Of a stretch of 64,000 nt of DNA, positions 51,755 to 61,886 are shown in pieces. Numbering within the stretch: position 1 is the stretch's first letter; every line of letters begins with the position of its first letter. The position numbers were made by a program, and so were the translations under genes. Below the pieces are notes generated by a model. That model worked only from the letters and a program-made list of their open reading frames with translations. It was not told where the DNA came from and made no database searches. The stretch is from Buchnera aphidicola (Greenidea ficicola) (lineage in GTDB: Bacteria; Pseudomonadota; Gammaproteobacteria; Enterobacterales; Enterobacteriaceae). The DNA is taken from assembly GCF_039386055.1 (NCBI RefSeq), contig NZ_CP135012.1, forward strand, positions 96,755-160,754. Reading direction: 5' to 3'.

Positions 51755-53164
51755 ATGAAAAAAATAATTAATACTAAAGTAGTAGTTATTGGATCTGGAC
51801 CTGCTGGATATTCTGCTGCTTTTCGTTGTTCAGATTTAGGTTTAAATACAGTTTTAATTGAACGTTATGAAAATTTAGGTGGTGTTTGTTTAAATGTTGG
51901 ATGTATTCCTTCAAAAACTTTATTACATGTTGCAAAAATTTATAAAGACAATGAATATTTTTATAATAAAGGAATATTTTTTAATAAACCAAAAATTAAT
52001 TTTAAAATATTAAGAAATTGGAAAAAAAATATTATTAAAAAAATAAATTTTGGTTTAAATAATATGGCTAAAAATAGAAACGTAAAAATTGTTTATGGAA
52101 AAGGTTCTTTTATTAATAAAAATTCTATTTTAGTTATGAATAATAAAAAAAAGATAAAAATTAATTTTAAATATTGTATTATTGCAATAGGTTCGAAATC
52201 AATTAATTTACCATTTAATGTTTCAGGAATTTGGAATTCTACAGATGCATTAAAATTAAAAAAAATACCTAAAAGTTTATTAATTATAGGAGGTGGGGTT
52301 GTTGGATTAGAAATGGCTACTTTATATAGTTCTTTTGGTTCTATGGTAGATGTAATTGATAATTCTAAATATTTATTACCTATGGTAGATAAAGATATGG
52401 TTTTTATGTTTAGAAATATTATTAAAAAACAATTTAATATATTTAATTGTACAAATATTTTATCTATTAAAAAAAATAATTTAGGTTATTTAGTTAATAT
52501 TGAAAATAATAAAAAAATTAAGCAAGATAAAATTTATGAAAATATTATTGTTTCTGTAGGTCGTTATCCAGAAACATCTTCTTTAAAAATAAAAAATATT
52601 GGAATTATTTTAAATAAAAATGGTTTTATTAAAGTAAATAAAAAAATGCGTACAAATGTAGATAATATTTATGCTATAGGTGATATTGTTGGTGTTCCTA
52701 TGTTAGCTCATAAAGCTATGCATCAAGCTCATATTGCAGCTGAAGTTATATATGGAAAGGATCATTATTTTGATCCTAAAGTTATTCCTTCTATTGCTTA
52801 TACAAATCCTGAAATAGCTTGGGTTGGAATGAATGAAAAAGATGCAAAAAATAATAATATTAATTTTGAAGTTGCATTATTTCCTTGGAAAGCTTCAGGA
52901 AGAGCTATTGCTACATGTACTTCTTGTGGAATGACTAAATTAATTTTTGATAAAGATACTAATAAAATTATTGGTGGTTCTGTTATTGGAAAAAATTCTG
53001 GTGAATTATTATCTGAAATATCATTAGCTATTGAAATGGGATGCGATGCAGAAGATATTTCTTTAACTATTCATGCTCATCCTACATTGTATGAGACTAT
53101 AGGTTTAACTGCTGATATTTTTACAGGTACTATTACAGATTTATTAAATGAAAAAGCAAAATAA
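51755..53164 (+). CDS. lpd: Dihydrolipoamide dehydrogenase (E3)
   Basis: Flavoprotein that reoxidises dihydrolipoyl groups with NAD, using FAD. The 469 residues (E. coli 474) start with VVVIGSGPAGYSAAFRC (FAD-binding), then the redox-active disulfide GGVCLNVGCIPSKTLLH, the NAD-binding LIIGGGVVGLEMA, AIGDIVGVPMLAHKAMHQ, and the catalytic HAHPTLYETIGLTAD. AAGGTAA precedes the ATG. It follows aceF after a 114-bp A/T spacer. Its FAD could be made by the retained half of RibF. Confidence 0.98.
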   Translation: MKKIINTKVVVIGSGPAGYSAAFRCSDLGLNTVLIERYENLGGVCLNVGCIPSKTLLHVAKIYKDNEYFYNKGIFFNKPKINFKILRNWKKNIIKKINFGLNNMAKNRNVKIVYGKGSFINKNSILVMNNKKKIKINFKYCIIAIGSKSINLPFNVSGIWNSTDALKLKKIPKSLLIIGGGVVGLEMATLYSSFGSMVDVIDNSKYLLPMVDKDMVFMFRNIIKKQFNIFNCTNILSIKKNNLGYLVNIENNKKIKQDKIYENIIVSVGRYPETSSLKIKNIGIILNKNGFIKVNKKMRTNVDNIYAIGDIVGVPMLAHKAMHQAHIAAEVIYGKDHYFDPKVIPSIAYTNPEIAWVGMNEKDAKNNNINFEVALFPWKASGRAIATCTSCGMTKLIFDKDTNKIIGGSVIGKNSGELLSEISLAIEMGCDAEDISLTIHAHPTLYETIGLTADIFTGTITDLLNEKAK

Positions 53165-53174
53165 AAAAAATTTT

Positions 53175-53227
53175 ATATTTTAATGAAATTAAAATATTTT
53201 GGGTATCCTTTAAATTATAGGATATCC
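53175..53227. terminator. Double hairpin between lpd and erpA
   Basis: First hairpin: 10-bp perfect stem (53175-53184 with 53188-53197, loop GAA), followed by TTT. Second: 9-bp stem GGGTATCCT / AGGATATCC (one G-U pair) at 53201-53227. Together they probably end the aceEF-lpd and erpA transcripts from both sides. Confidence 0.65.
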
Positions 53228-53242
53228 AATTTAATTTAATAT

Positions 53243-53563
53243 TTATATATTAAATGATGAACCACAACTGCAAGTATTTTTAGCGTTTGGATTATTTATT
53301 ATAAATTTTGAACCTTCTAAATTTTTTAAATAATCTATTTTACATTTATTTAAATAATTTATACTAATTTTATCAATTATAATTAATGTTTTTTTTTTTT
53401 TAATTATAATATCATTTTTTTTTATTTTTTTTTCTAATTTAAATTTATATTGAAAACCATTACAACCTCCTCCTTTAATATATATTCTTAATATTCTTTT
53501 TTTTTTATTTATATTATTTATTTTTTTTTTTGCTTTTTTTGTTATTGTTATTATTTTTTTCAT
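53243..53563 (-). CDS. erpA: A-type iron-sulfur carrier ErpA
   Basis: Delivers Fe-S clusters to target proteins; in E. coli it is essential for respiration and for isoprenoid enzymes. The 106 residues (E. coli 114) contain the three ligand cysteines: YIKGGGCNGFQYKFKL and NTCSCGSSFNI. The middle part is Lys/Ile-rich. In the context of NuoB, E, F, G and I it would serve complex I maturation. Convergent with lpd; upstream lies a 24-bp palindrome. Confidence 0.93.
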   Translation of the reverse strand: MKKIITITKKAKKKINNINKKKRILRIYIKGGGCNGFQYKFKLEKKIKKNDIIIKKKKTLIIIDKISINYLNKCKIDYLKNLEGSKFIINNPNAKNTCSCGSSFNI

Positions 53564-53586
53564 TTTTTATAATTATATTTATTTTA

Positions 53587-53610
53587 TTAATATAAAATAT
53601 TTTATATTAA
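53587..53610. repeat. 24-bp perfect palindrome upstream of erpA
   Basis: TTAATATAAAAT joined directly to its reverse complement in the rsmH-erpA spacer, 24 bp upstream of the erpA start. It may be a weak rsmH terminator or a chance A/T palindrome. The remaining 53564-53674 spacer has nothing else I recognise. Confidence 0.5.
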
Positions 53611-53674
53611 AATTATTTTTTTTAAAAATATTTTATTAATATTTTTTTAAATATTTTTAATATTATTTATTATA

Positions 53675-54613
53675 TTATATTTTTTCTATTACTCTAAGAA
53701 TTGCACTTTTTGAATTAGAATTATAGTATTTTTCTTTAGTTTTTGGTTTTATTTTTTTTATTATTTTAAATTTTATTTTTTTTTTGTTTATTTTTATTAT
53801 ATTTTTATATTTTATAGGTATTTCTATTGGTATATTATTACAATTTATTTTGCTGTTTTTTTTTATAAAATTTTTTACTATTTTATCTTCTAAAGAGTTA
53901 AAAGTTATAATTACTAAACGACCATTAGGTGCTAAAATAGAATAAATTTTTTTTAATGTTTTTTTTAATGTTTTTTTTTCTTTATTTAGATATATTCTAA
54001 ATGCTAAAAATGTTTTTTGTAAAGATTTTTTATATTGATATTTTATAGGAATAGTTTTTTTTATAATTTTTTTTAATTGTTTAGTTGTTAATATTTTTTT
54101 TATTTTTTTTTTTTTAAATATAGCTTTTGAAATTTTTTTAGAAAATTTTTCATTTCCGTATTTTTTTAATATTGTAAATATTTTTTTTTCTTTTGCTTTT
54201 TGTAACCATTTTGATAATGAAATTTTTTTATTTTGATTTATTCTCATATCTAAAGGGCTATTTTTTTTAAATGAAAAACCTCTTTTTTTATTTTTTAGTT
54301 GATTGTTAGATATTCCTAAATCTATTAATATTCCATTTATTAATCCTTTTATTTTTTTTTTTTTTGAATATTTTTTTATTTTTGAAAAATTTTTTTTGAA
54401 TATTTTAAATCTAGTATCTTTTATTTTCTTTGCATTTATAAAATTTTCAGGATCTTTTTCAAAAGCGTATAAATATCCTTTTTTATTTAATTTTTTTAAA
54501 ATTTCTTTTGAATGACCTCCGAATCCAAAAGTGCAATCTATATAAATTCCATTTTTTTTTATTTTTAATGCTTTTATGGATTCTTTTAGTAAAACTGTTT
54601 TATGAAAATTCAT
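53675..54613 (-). CDS. rsmH: 16S rRNA (cytosine-1402-N4) methyltransferase
   Basis: Methylates N4 of C1402 in the ribosomal P site. The 312 residues (E. coli 313) include MNFHKTVLLKESIKALKIK, the SAM-binding DCTFGFGGHSKEIL, GILIDLGISNNQL, DMRINQNKKISLSKWL and APNGRLVIITFNSLEDKIV. In E. coli it heads the cell-wall cluster (rsmH-ftsL-ftsI-murE); here it is followed by erpA. Upstream in the direction of transcription is ilvH (42 bp), so it may be read from the ilvI promoter. Confidence 0.95.
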   Translation of the reverse strand: MNFHKTVLLKESIKALKIKKNGIYIDCTFGFGGHSKEILKKLNKKGYLYAFEKDPENFINAKKIKDTRFKIFKKNFSKIKKYSKKKKIKGLINGILIDLGISNNQLKNKKRGFSFKKNSPLDMRINQNKKISLSKWLQKAKEKKIFTILKKYGNEKFSKKISKAIFKKKKIKKILTTKQLKKIIKKTIPIKYQYKKSLQKTFLAFRIYLNKEKKTLKKTLKKIYSILAPNGRLVIITFNSLEDKIVKNFIKKNSKINCNNIPIEIPIKYKNIIKINKKKIKFKIIKKIKPKTKEKYYNSNSKSAILRVIEKI

Positions 54614-54655
54614 ATTTTACTCTTTATAATTAATTTTATTTATTTTATTTTTTTT

Positions 54656-55129
54656 TTATTTAGAAATATTTATTATTCCAGATCTAGAAATTTTTTTTAT
54701 TTTTATTTTATTTTTTATTTTTTTTATAAATTTATTTATTTTTTTTTCGTTTCCTGTTTTTTGTAATATTAAATATTTTTTATTTTTGTTAATAATAGAA
54801 TATTTAAATTTTTTTTTTGTTTTTTTTTTATTTATTTTTTTTTTATATTTTTTTTTTATTTTTATTAATATTATTTCTCTAGAAATATATTTATTTTTTT
54901 TTATTTTAACAACTTTTAAAACGTCAATTAATTTATTTAATTGTTTTTTAATTTGTTCAATACATCTTTTATTTCCAATAGTTTTTATTGTTAATAAAGA
55001 TAATGTTGGATCTTGTGTTGGAGCAACATTTAAACTGTCAATATTATATCCTCTTTGTGAAAATAATCCTATTACTCTAGATAATGCTCCAAATTCGTTT
55101 TCTAATAAAACAGATAAAATTGTTTTCAT
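54656..55129 (-). CDS. ilvH: Acetolactate synthase III small (regulatory) subunit
   Basis: Activates and feedback-regulates IlvI in valine/leucine/isoleucine synthesis. The 157 residues (E. coli 163) begin MKTILSVLLENEFGALSRVI, an ACT domain with GLFSQRGYNIDSLNVAPTQD. Residues Gly14 and Ser17, where valine-resistance changes are known in E. coli, are kept, while the residue before Gly14 is Phe instead of Ser. The C-terminal domain is Lys/Ile-rich and less conserved. It starts one base after the ilvI stop with its ribosome binding site (AAAGGATAT) inside ilvI. Confidence 0.94.
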   Translation of the reverse strand: MKTILSVLLENEFGALSRVIGLFSQRGYNIDSLNVAPTQDPTLSLLTIKTIGNKRCIEQIKKQLNKLIDVLKVVKIKKNKYISREIILIKIKKKYKKKINKKKTKKKFKYSIINKNKKYLILQKTGNEKKINKFIKKIKNKIKIKKISRSGIINISK

Positions 55130-55130
55130 A

Positions 55131-56849
55131 TTAATATCCTTTTTTTTTTCTTAAATACATTTCATTCATTCCACCACCTTTTATTTGCATAGGATAAACA
55201 TTTTCTTTTGGATCTATTAAAATATTTACTAATACTAGTTTGTTATTTTTAGTATGTTGTAATGCTATTTTTAGTTTTTTTGTTAATTTTTTTTTATTTT
55301 TAATATTTATTCCTATGTGTCCGTATGATTTTGCAATTTTGGAAAAATTTGGTAAAGATTTCATATAAGATTGTGAATGTCTTCCACAATATATTATATC
55401 TTGCCATTGTTTAACCATACCTAATGCAGAATTATTTAAATTTAATATTAAAATAGGTAATTTGTATTGCATAGCTGTTGAAAGTTCTTGAATATTCATT
55501 TGAATGCTTCCATCTCCTGTAATACAAATAACAGTTTTTTTTGGAAATGCCAATTTTACCCCTAATGCTGCAGGAAAACCAAAACCCATTGTTCCTAATC
55601 CTCCTGAATTAATCCATCTTCTAGGTTTATTAAAGTTATAATATAGAGCGGTAAACATTTGATGTTGCCCAACATCTGATGTAACATATGCTTTACCTTG
55701 AGTTAATTTGTATATTTTTTCTATTACATATTGAGGTTTTATTATTTTTTTTTTTTTTTTATATTTTAAATTTTTATTTTTTTTCCATTTGTTTATTTTT
55801 TTCCACCAAGAATTTAATTTTTGTTTTATTTTTGTTTTTTTTAAAATTTTAATTATTTTTTTTAATATATTTTTTGCGTCACCTATAATATAAATATTTG
55901 CTTTTATTGTTTTAGAAATGGATGTTGGGTCAATATCTATATGTATAATTTTTGCATAAGGGCAATATTTTTTTAAATTATTAGTTGTTCTATCATCAAA
56001 TCTAACTCCTACTGCAAAAATTACATCTGAATGATGCATTGACATATTTGCTTCATAAGTTCCATGCATTCCTAACATGGATAAACATTGAGGATGAGAA
56101 CCAGGAAATCCTCCTAAACCCATTAATGAAGTTGTTACTGGAAAATTTAATTTTTCTGCTAGATATAAAATTTCTTTATGACTGTTAGATTGTATAACTC
56201 CTCCACCTATATATATTATAGGTTTTTTTGATTTTTTTATTGTTTTTATTATTTTTGGTATTTTATTTATATTTATATTTTTAATAGGTTTATATGATCT
56301 TATTTTTATTTTTTTTGGTTTTATATATTTTATTTTATTATTAATATTTAATATATCTTTAGGAATTTCTATTACAATTGGACCTGGTCTTCCAGTAGAA
56401 GCAATCCAAAATGCTTTCTTGAAAATTATAGGTATATTTTTTGTTTTTTTTAGTAAAAAACTATGTTTTACTATTGGTCTTGATATTCCTATCATATCAC
56501 ATTCTTGAAATGCATCGTATCCAATTAATGAAGAATCAACTTGTCCAGATATTATTATCATTGGTATAGAATCCATATAAGCTGTTGCTATTCCTGTTAT
56601 TGAATTTGTTGCTCCGGGTCCAGATGTAACTAAAACTACTCCTGTTTTTCCGGTAGATCTAGAATAACCATCTGCCATATGTGTTGCTGCTTGTTCATGT
56701 CTTACTAAAATATGTTTAATTTTGTTTTTTTTTTTATATAATGTATCATAAATATCTAATACAGCTCCTCCTGGGTATCCAAAGATATATTTTACATTTT
56801 GTTCAATTAATGATTGTATAACAATTTCAGATCCAGATAGAATTTTCAT
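55131..56849 (-). CDS. ilvI: Acetolactate synthase III large subunit
   Basis: Condenses pyruvate (and 2-oxobutyrate) in branched-chain amino-acid synthesis, with thiamine diphosphate and FAD. The 572 residues (E. coli 574) contain the catalytic Glu in [42 protein letters not shown], and the TPP motif [14 protein letters not shown] ... [12 protein letters not shown]. It precedes ilvH in one operon. Its presence fits export of essential amino acids to the host. Confidence 0.97.
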   Translation of the reverse strand: MKILSGSEIVIQSLIEQNVKYIFGYPGGAVLDIYDTLYKKKNKIKHILVRHEQAATHMADGYSRSTGKTGVVLVTSGPGATNSITGIATAYMDSIPMIIISGQVDSSLIGYDAFQECDMIGISRPIVKHSFLLKKTKNIPIIFKKAFWIASTGRPGPIVIEIPKDILNINNKIKYIKPKKIKIRSYKPIKNININKIPKIIKTIKKSKKPIIYIGGGVIQSNSHKEILYLAEKLNFPVTTSLMGLGGFPGSHPQCLSMLGMHGTYEANMSMHHSDVIFAVGVRFDDRTTNNLKKYCPYAKIIHIDIDPTSISKTIKANIYIIGDAKNILKKIIKILKKTKIKQKLNSWWKKINKWKKNKNLKYKKKKKIIKPQYVIEKIYKLTQGKAYVTSDVGQHQMFTALYYNFNKPRRWINSGGLGTMGFGFPAALGVKLAFPKKTVICITGDGSIQMNIQELSTAMQYKLPILILNLNNSALGMVKQWQDIIYCGRHSQSYMKSLPNFSKIAKSYGHIGINIKNKKKLTKKLKIALQHTKNNKLVLVNILIDPKENVYPMQIKGGGMNEMYLRKKKGY

Positions 56850-57000
56850 TTTTCCTCAAATAATATTTTTAATATAATATATTATATTAATTTATAATTA
56901 TTTATACATGTTTTTTATATTTTATTTATATAATAAATGATAAATATATTTTATATTATATAATTTTTTAAATATAATATTTTATTATTACAATTAAATT

Positions 57001-58440
57001 ATGAAAAAATTTTTTATTTTTTTTTGTATTTTTTTTAATATTTTTTTTTTTTTAAAATTATATAATTTTTTATATATTAATAGTAATTTTTATTTTGAAA
57101 TTCAAGAAAATAATTTTAATAAAAAAATAAATACTACAGAAATAATAGAAAAAGTATTACCTACTATAGTTAATATTTTTTCTGAAGATAATTTTTCGAA
57201 TAATTTTTATATTAAAAATTATTTTAGTTTTTTTTTTAAAAAAAATTCTCCTTTTTGTAATTTTAAATCTCCTTTTTATAATTCTTCTATGTGTTATAAA
57301 AATGAATATTTTAAAAATTTTAAAGAAAAAAATTTTTTTTCTAATATATCTTTAGGTTCAGGAATTATTATTGATAAAATAAATGGTTATATTGTTACTA
57401 ATAATCATGTTGTTAATAATTTTAAAAATATCAATGTTAAATTGTATGATGGTCGTATTTATAAAGCAAAAATTTTGATACAAAATATTGATTTAGATTT
57501 AGCTATTATTAAAATTTTTAATGTTCATAATTTAAATTCTATATTAATAAAAAATATTGATAAAGTAAAAATTGGAGAAAAAGTATTAGCTATTGGTAAT
57601 TCTTATGGATTAGAAAATACTGTTACATATGGAATTGTTTCATCTATAAATCGTCATCATTTAGGTATTGAATATTATGAAAATTTTATTCAAATTGATG
57701 CTTCTATTAATAAAGGTAATTCTGGAGGTCCTTTGTTAAATTTAAAAGGAGAATTAATTGGTATTAATACTGCTGTTTTTTCTCCTTATGGTGGAAATGT
57801 TGGAATAGGTTTTTCTATACCTATTAAATTAGTTAAAATAATTTTAAATAAATTTATAAATTATGAAAAAAATAATGGTTATTTTTTTTATTTAAATATT
57901 ATTAATATAGATTTAAATTTTTCTAAAATTTATAATATTAATGTAAATAGGGGTATTTTTTTAAGTAATATTTTAAATATTTCTTTTTTCTCTAAATTTA
58001 ATTTTAAAGATAGAGATATTATAATTTCTTTAAATAATAAAAGAATTATAGATTTTTTATCTTTTAAAACATTTTTAATTTGTTCTTTGAATAATTCTTT
58101 AATAAATATAAAAATTATAAGAGATCATCATTTAAAAATTGTTATTTTTTTTTTAAATGATTTTTTTTTAAATAATTTTTTAATTGATATAAAAAAAAAA
58201 TTTTTAAAAAATATTATTTTTATTGATTATAATATTAATAATATTAAATATTTAAAAATAAAAAGAATAAAAAATATTTTTTTTTTTAATTTAAATAATT
58301 TTAAAAAATATAATATTATTATTTCTATTAATAATGTAGTTAGTTCATTAAAAAATTTTAATTTTTTAATAAATAATTTTAATTCTTTAGTATTATATTT
58401 AAAAAAAAATAATAATTTTATTTATTTTATTATAAAATAA
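57001..58440 (+). CDS. htrA: Periplasmic serine protease of the HtrA/Deg family
   Basis: Degrades or refolds damaged envelope proteins. The 479 residues (E. coli DegP 474) begin with a Lys pair and a hydrophobic stretch of ~22 residues, a likely signal peptide. The catalytic triad is His in VTNNHVVNN, Asp in DLDLAIIKI and Ser in NKGNSGGPLLN, all in the trypsin-like domain (~100-290). The rest should be PDZ domains, but it is Asn/Ile/Lys-rich and hard to recognise. Sequence alone cannot separate DegP from DegQ/DegS. AAATT A/T-only spacer upstream; strong terminator downstream. Confidence 0.92.
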   Translation: MKKFFIFFCIFFNIFFFLKLYNFLYINSNFYFEIQENNFNKKINTTEIIEKVLPTIVNIFSEDNFSNNFYIKNYFSFFFKKNSPFCNFKSPFYNSSMCYKNEYFKNFKEKNFFSNISLGSGIIIDKINGYIVTNNHVVNNFKNINVKLYDGRIYKAKILIQNIDLDLAIIKIFNVHNLNSILIKNIDKVKIGEKVLAIGNSYGLENTVTYGIVSSINRHHLGIEYYENFIQIDASINKGNSGGPLLNLKGELIGINTAVFSPYGGNVGIGFSIPIKLVKIILNKFINYEKNNGYFFYLNIINIDLNFSKIYNINVNRGIFLSNILNISFFSKFNFKDRDIIISLNNKRIIDFLSFKTFLICSLNNSLINIKIIRDHHLKIVIFFLNDFFLNNFLIDIKKKFLKNIIFIDYNINNIKYLKIKRIKNIFFFNLNNFKKYNIIISINNVVSSLKNFNFLINNFNSLVLYLKKNNNFIYFIIK

Positions 58441-58449
58441 TTTTAATAT

Positions 58450-58477
58450 TACGGTTCGTTTGTTATAACGAACCGTA
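58450..58477. terminator. Bidirectional terminator between htrA and dapD
   Basis: A perfect 11-bp stem TACGGTTCGTT / AACGAACCGTA with loop TGTTAT, clearly GC-containing in an A/T spacer, between convergent genes and followed by T-rich DNA. Confidence 0.85.
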
Positions 58478-58490
58478 TTTATAAAATATT

Positions 58491-59315
58491 TTAATTTTTT
58501 ATATCTCTTAAAATTTCATTAATTTGTATTTTTTTTAATGTTTTTGAATTTACTTTTTTAACAATAATAGCACAATATAAACTATATTTATTATTTTTTG
58601 AAGGTAATGTTCCAGGAACTACTACTGAATTTTTTGGAACTTCTCCATAATATATTTTGTTTTTTTCTCTATCGTATATTTTTGTACTTTGACTAATATA
58701 TACACCCATAGATAGAACGCAATTTTTTCTGATAATTACTCCTTCTACTATTTCAGATCTTGCTCCAATAAAACAATTATTTTCTATAATAGTTGGATTA
58801 TTTTGTATTGGTTCTAATACTCCCCCTATTCCAACACCTCCTGATAAATGTACATTTTTTCCTATTTGTGCACAAGAACCTACTGTTGACCATGTGTCTA
58901 TCATAGTACCTTTATCAATATATGATCCTATATTAACATAGGAAGGCATAATTACTGTGTTTTTTCCTATAAAAGAACCATAACGAATAGTGGCTGTTGG
59001 AACTATTCTTATTTTCTCTTTTTTAAATTTTTTTTTGTTATAATTTTTGTACTTTAATGGTATTTTATCATAAAAACAATTATTTTTAATTTTATTTATT
59101 TTGTTTTTTTTTATTTTAAAATATAATAATATTGCTTTTTTAATCCATTGGTTAGTTTTCCATTTATTATTTTTTTTTTCACAAACTCTTATTTTTCCTA
59201 AATTTAATAATTTTATTGTTTTTTTTATTGCTTTTATTGTTTTTATGTCTTTTTTAATTATATTAATATTTTTTTCTTTAAAAGCTTTTTTTATTTTTTT
59301 TTTTATTGTTTTCAT
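58491..59315 (-). CDS. dapD: Tetrahydrodipicolinate N-succinyltransferase
   Basis: Succinylates tetrahydrodipicolinate on the way to diaminopimelate and lysine. The 274 residues equal E. coli in length. The left-handed beta-helix (hexapeptide repeats) is recognisable in [50 protein letters not shown], and [20 protein letters not shown]. The N-terminal ~80 residues are Lys-rich and diverged. It is followed upstream by map on the same strand, as in E. coli (dapD-map neighbourhood). Confidence 0.97.
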   Translation of the reverse strand: MKTIKKKIKKAFKEKNINIIKKDIKTIKAIKKTIKLLNLGKIRVCEKKNNKWKTNQWIKKAILLYFKIKKNKINKIKNNCFYDKIPLKYKNYNKKKFKKEKIRIVPTATIRYGSFIGKNTVIMPSYVNIGSYIDKGTMIDTWSTVGSCAQIGKNVHLSGGVGIGGVLEPIQNNPTIIENNCFIGARSEIVEGVIIRKNCVLSMGVYISQSTKIYDREKNKIYYGEVPKNSVVVPGTLPSKNNKYSLYCAIIVKKVNSKTLKKIQINEILRDIKN

Positions 59316-59346
59316 AATATATCCATATTTTAAAAACGTTATTATT

Positions 59347-60120
59347 TTAATTTATTAAAATAGGTTTTATTTTTTCGTTTGATTGGTATGTAAGAATTTC
59401 GCATCCTGTTTTTGTTACTAAAATAGTATGTTCATATTGTGCAGATAATTTTCTGTCTTTTGTTTTTACTGTCCAATTATCTTCCATAGTTTCTACTTCG
59501 CAACTTCCTATATTTATCATAGGTTCAATGGTAAAAACCATTCCTTTTTTTAGAATCATTTTTTTTTTATTTTTATAATGTAAAATTTGTGGTTCTTCGT
59601 GAAAATTTTTTCCTATTCCATGACCGCAATAGTTTTTTACTATAGAAAAATTTTTTTTATTAATATAATTTTGTATAGTTTCTCCTATTATATTAATTTT
59701 AACTCCTGGTTTAATTTTTTTTAAAGATAAGTATAAACTCTTTTGAGCAGCTTTGCATAATTTTTTTCCTAAATGATTTTTTTCTCCTAAAATAAACATT
59801 TTAGAAACATCTCCATGATACCCATTTTTTATTACTGTAATATCTATATTAATTATATCTCCTTTTTTTAATATATCTTTTTTATTTGGTATTCCATGGC
59901 ATACTACTTCATTAATGGAAGTGCATATAGATTTTGGAAATCCTTTATATCCTAAACATGCTGGAATAGCTTTTTTTTTAATTATATAATTATGACAAAT
60001 ATTATTTATTGTTTCTGTGTTAATATTTGGTTTAATATAATTTTCAATCATTTCTAATGTTTTTGCAGCTATTTTTCCTGCTAATCTAATATTTTTTATT
60101 TCTTTTTTTTTTTTTATCAT
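59347..60120 (-). CDS. map: Methionine aminopeptidase type I
   Basis: Removes N-terminal Met from new proteins. The 257 residues (E. coli 264) contain the metal ligands in [38 protein letters not shown] and YEHTILVT, and [11 protein letters not shown]. All five expected ligands are present. It is divergent from rpsB, as in E. coli, with 139 bp of A/T spacer that should hold both promoters; no clear promoter element was identified by eye. Confidence 0.97.
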   Translation of the reverse strand: MIKKKKEIKNIRLAGKIAAKTLEMIENYIKPNINTETINNICHNYIIKKKAIPACLGYKGFPKSICTSINEVVCHGIPNKKDILKKGDIINIDITVIKNGYHGDVSKMFILGEKNHLGKKLCKAAQKSLYLSLKKIKPGVKINIIGETIQNYINKKNFSIVKNYCGHGIGKNFHEEPQILHYKNKKKMILKKGMVFTIEPMINIGSCEVETMEDNWTVKTKDRKLSAQYEHTILVTKTGCEILTYQSNEKIKPILIN

Positions 60121-60259
60121 AATTTTTTCTCTAATATTTTTATTATTTAAAATATTTTAATAATATAATATTTATTTTTATATTATTATTTTTTTAAAAT
60201 AAAATTATTTTTAATATTTTAAATGTTCTTTAATTAATTAAATATTTTATGGAGGTTTT

Positions 60260-60934
60260 ATGTCTATTTTATCTATGAAAAATATGTTAAAAGCTGGAGT
60301 TCATTTTGGTCATCAAACTCGTTATTGGAATCCAAAAATGAAACCTTTTATTTTTGGAGCTAGAAATAAAATACATATTATAAATTTAGAAAAAACTTTA
60401 CCTATGTTTATTTTAGCATTAAATGAATTAAAAAAAATTTATCTTAAAAAAGGTAAAATTTTATTTATTGGAACTAAAAAAGTAGCTAGTACTATAATTA
60501 AAGAAATAGCAATTCTTTGTAAACAGTTTTATGTTAATCATCGTTGGTTAGGTGGAATGTTAACAAATTGGACGACAGTTAGACAATCAATTGTAAGATT
60601 AAAAGAATTAGAAATACAATCTAAAGATGGAACTTTTGATAAATTGACTAAAAAAGAAGCTTTATTACGTTTTAAAAATTTATTAAAATTAGAAAATAGT
60701 TTAGGTGGAATAAAAAATATGGGTGGTTTGCCTGATGCAATTTTTGTAATTGATGCAGAACATGAAAATATTGCTATTAAAGAAGCTAATAATTTAGGTA
60801 TAATGGTTTTTTCAATTGTTGATACTAATTCTAATCCTGATAAGATTGATTATATTATACCAGGAAATGATGATTCTATACGTTCAATAAAATTATATTT
60901 AAATATTATTAAAGAATTTCTTTTAGATAATTAA
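60260..60934 (+). CDS. rpsB: 30S ribosomal protein S2
   Basis: Small-subunit protein needed late in 30S assembly. The 224 residues (E. coli 241) include [52 protein letters not shown], and [16 protein letters not shown]. Its C-terminal tail is shortened. A strong TGGAGG Shine-Dalgarno, unusual in this A/T-only landscape, lies 5 nt before the ATG and suggests high translation. First gene of rpsB-tsf-pyrH-frr. Confidence 0.97.
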   Translation: MSILSMKNMLKAGVHFGHQTRYWNPKMKPFIFGARNKIHIINLEKTLPMFILALNELKKIYLKKGKILFIGTKKVASTIIKEIAILCKQFYVNHRWLGGMLTNWTTVRQSIVRLKELEIQSKDGTFDKLTKKEALLRFKNLLKLENSLGGIKNMGGLPDAIFVIDAEHENIAIKEANNLGIMVFSIVDTNSNPDKIDYIIPGNDDSIRSIKLYLNIIKEFLLDN

Positions 60935-60985
60935 TATAATTTTATATTATTAAAATAAATATATTATGAGAATAAGTATATTATT

Positions 60986-61771
60986 ATGAATATTAAAATT
61001 TCGCTTATTAAAAAATTAAGAAAATTAACAGGTTTAGGGGTTTATCATTGTAAAAAAGCATTATTAAAAAATAATAACGATATTGATGATTCTATAAATT
61101 ATTTAAGAAAAATAGGAGAGTTAAAAGTATATAAGAAAATATCTAATAAAGTTTTTAATGGTGCAGTTTTTGTTGAGGTTAATAAAAATTCAGGAGCTAT
61201 TTTAAAATTATCTTGTGAAACTGATTTTGTTTCTAGAAATATTTTATTTATTGAATTTGGAAAAAAAATAATAAATTATATGATTTTAAATAAAAATGGA
61301 AATATTAATTTTTTAAAAGATAAATTTAATAAAAGTATTAAAAAATTAATTGTTAAATTTAATGAAAATATAATTATTAAAAAATGTTTTTATTTACAAA
61401 GTAATAATATTTTATCTTGTTATTTACATGGTAATAAAATAGCTGTATTAGTTGAAGGAAAAAAATGTTCTTTAAAAATGATTAAAAAAATAGCTATGCA
61501 TATTGCAGCTAGTAATCCAGAATATATAAGTATTGATGATGTTCCTAAAAAAATAATTAAAGATGAATATAATATTCAAATGAAAATTGCTTTAAATGAA
61601 GGAAAATCTTTAAATATTTCTGAAAATATAGTTAAAGGAAGAATGAAAAAATTTATTAATAATATTACTTTAATGGGGCAAGATTTTATTTTCGAAAATA
61701 AAAAATCTGTTTATGATATTTTATCTGGAAATAATTCTAAAATTTTATCTTTTATTCGATATAAAATTTAA
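60986..61771 (+). CDS. tsf: Elongation factor Ts
   Basis: Nucleotide exchange factor for EF-Tu. The 261 residues (E. coli 283) contain SLIKKLRKLTGLGVYHCKKAL (UBA-like N-terminus), LSCETDFVSRN (the EF-Tu-contacting TDFV motif) and the C-terminal IALNEGKSLNISENIVKGRM. Shortening is in the internal subdomain. It follows rpsB after 51 bp; an 8-bp tandem array lies between tsf and pyrH. Confidence 0.96.
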   Translation: MNIKISLIKKLRKLTGLGVYHCKKALLKNNNDIDDSINYLRKIGELKVYKKISNKVFNGAVFVEVNKNSGAILKLSCETDFVSRNILFIEFGKKIINYMILNKNGNINFLKDKFNKSIKKLIVKFNENIIIKKCFYLQSNNILSCYLHGNKIAVLVEGKKCSLKMIKKIAMHIAASNPEYISIDDVPKKIIKDEYNIQMKIALNEGKSLNISENIVKGRMKKFINNITLMGQDFIFENKKSVYDILSGNNSKILSFIRYKI

Positions 61772-61776
61772 AATTA

Positions 61777-61848
61777 TTCATTAATTTATTAATTTATTAA
61801 TCAGTTAATTGGTTAATTGGTTAATTGGTTAATTGGTTAATTGGTTAA
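61777..61848. repeat. Nine-unit 8-bp tandem array upstream of pyrH
   Basis: Nine consecutive octamers of the pattern TTNNTTAA: TTCATTAA, two TTTATTAA, TCAGTTAA (one variant), then five identical TTGGTTAA. It fills most of the tsf-pyrH spacer and ends 38 bp before the pyrH ATG. The identical block at the pyrH side and the diverged block at the tsf side suggest expansion from one end. It is a minisatellite, not a CRISPR. Confidence 0.9.
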
Positions 61849-61886
61849 TTTATAATATTTTTGAAAATATTTTTTGGGAAATTTTA

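Noticed and set aside
61777-61848. Possible CRISPR array
   Set aside because: The unit is 8 bp with no spacers, and no cas genes are present. It is a simple tandem repeat.
61833-61886. Upstream TTG start for pyrH
   Set aside because: It starts inside the octamer array and would add 18 residues absent from UMP kinases. ATG 61887 has a Shine-Dalgarno and gives the family length.
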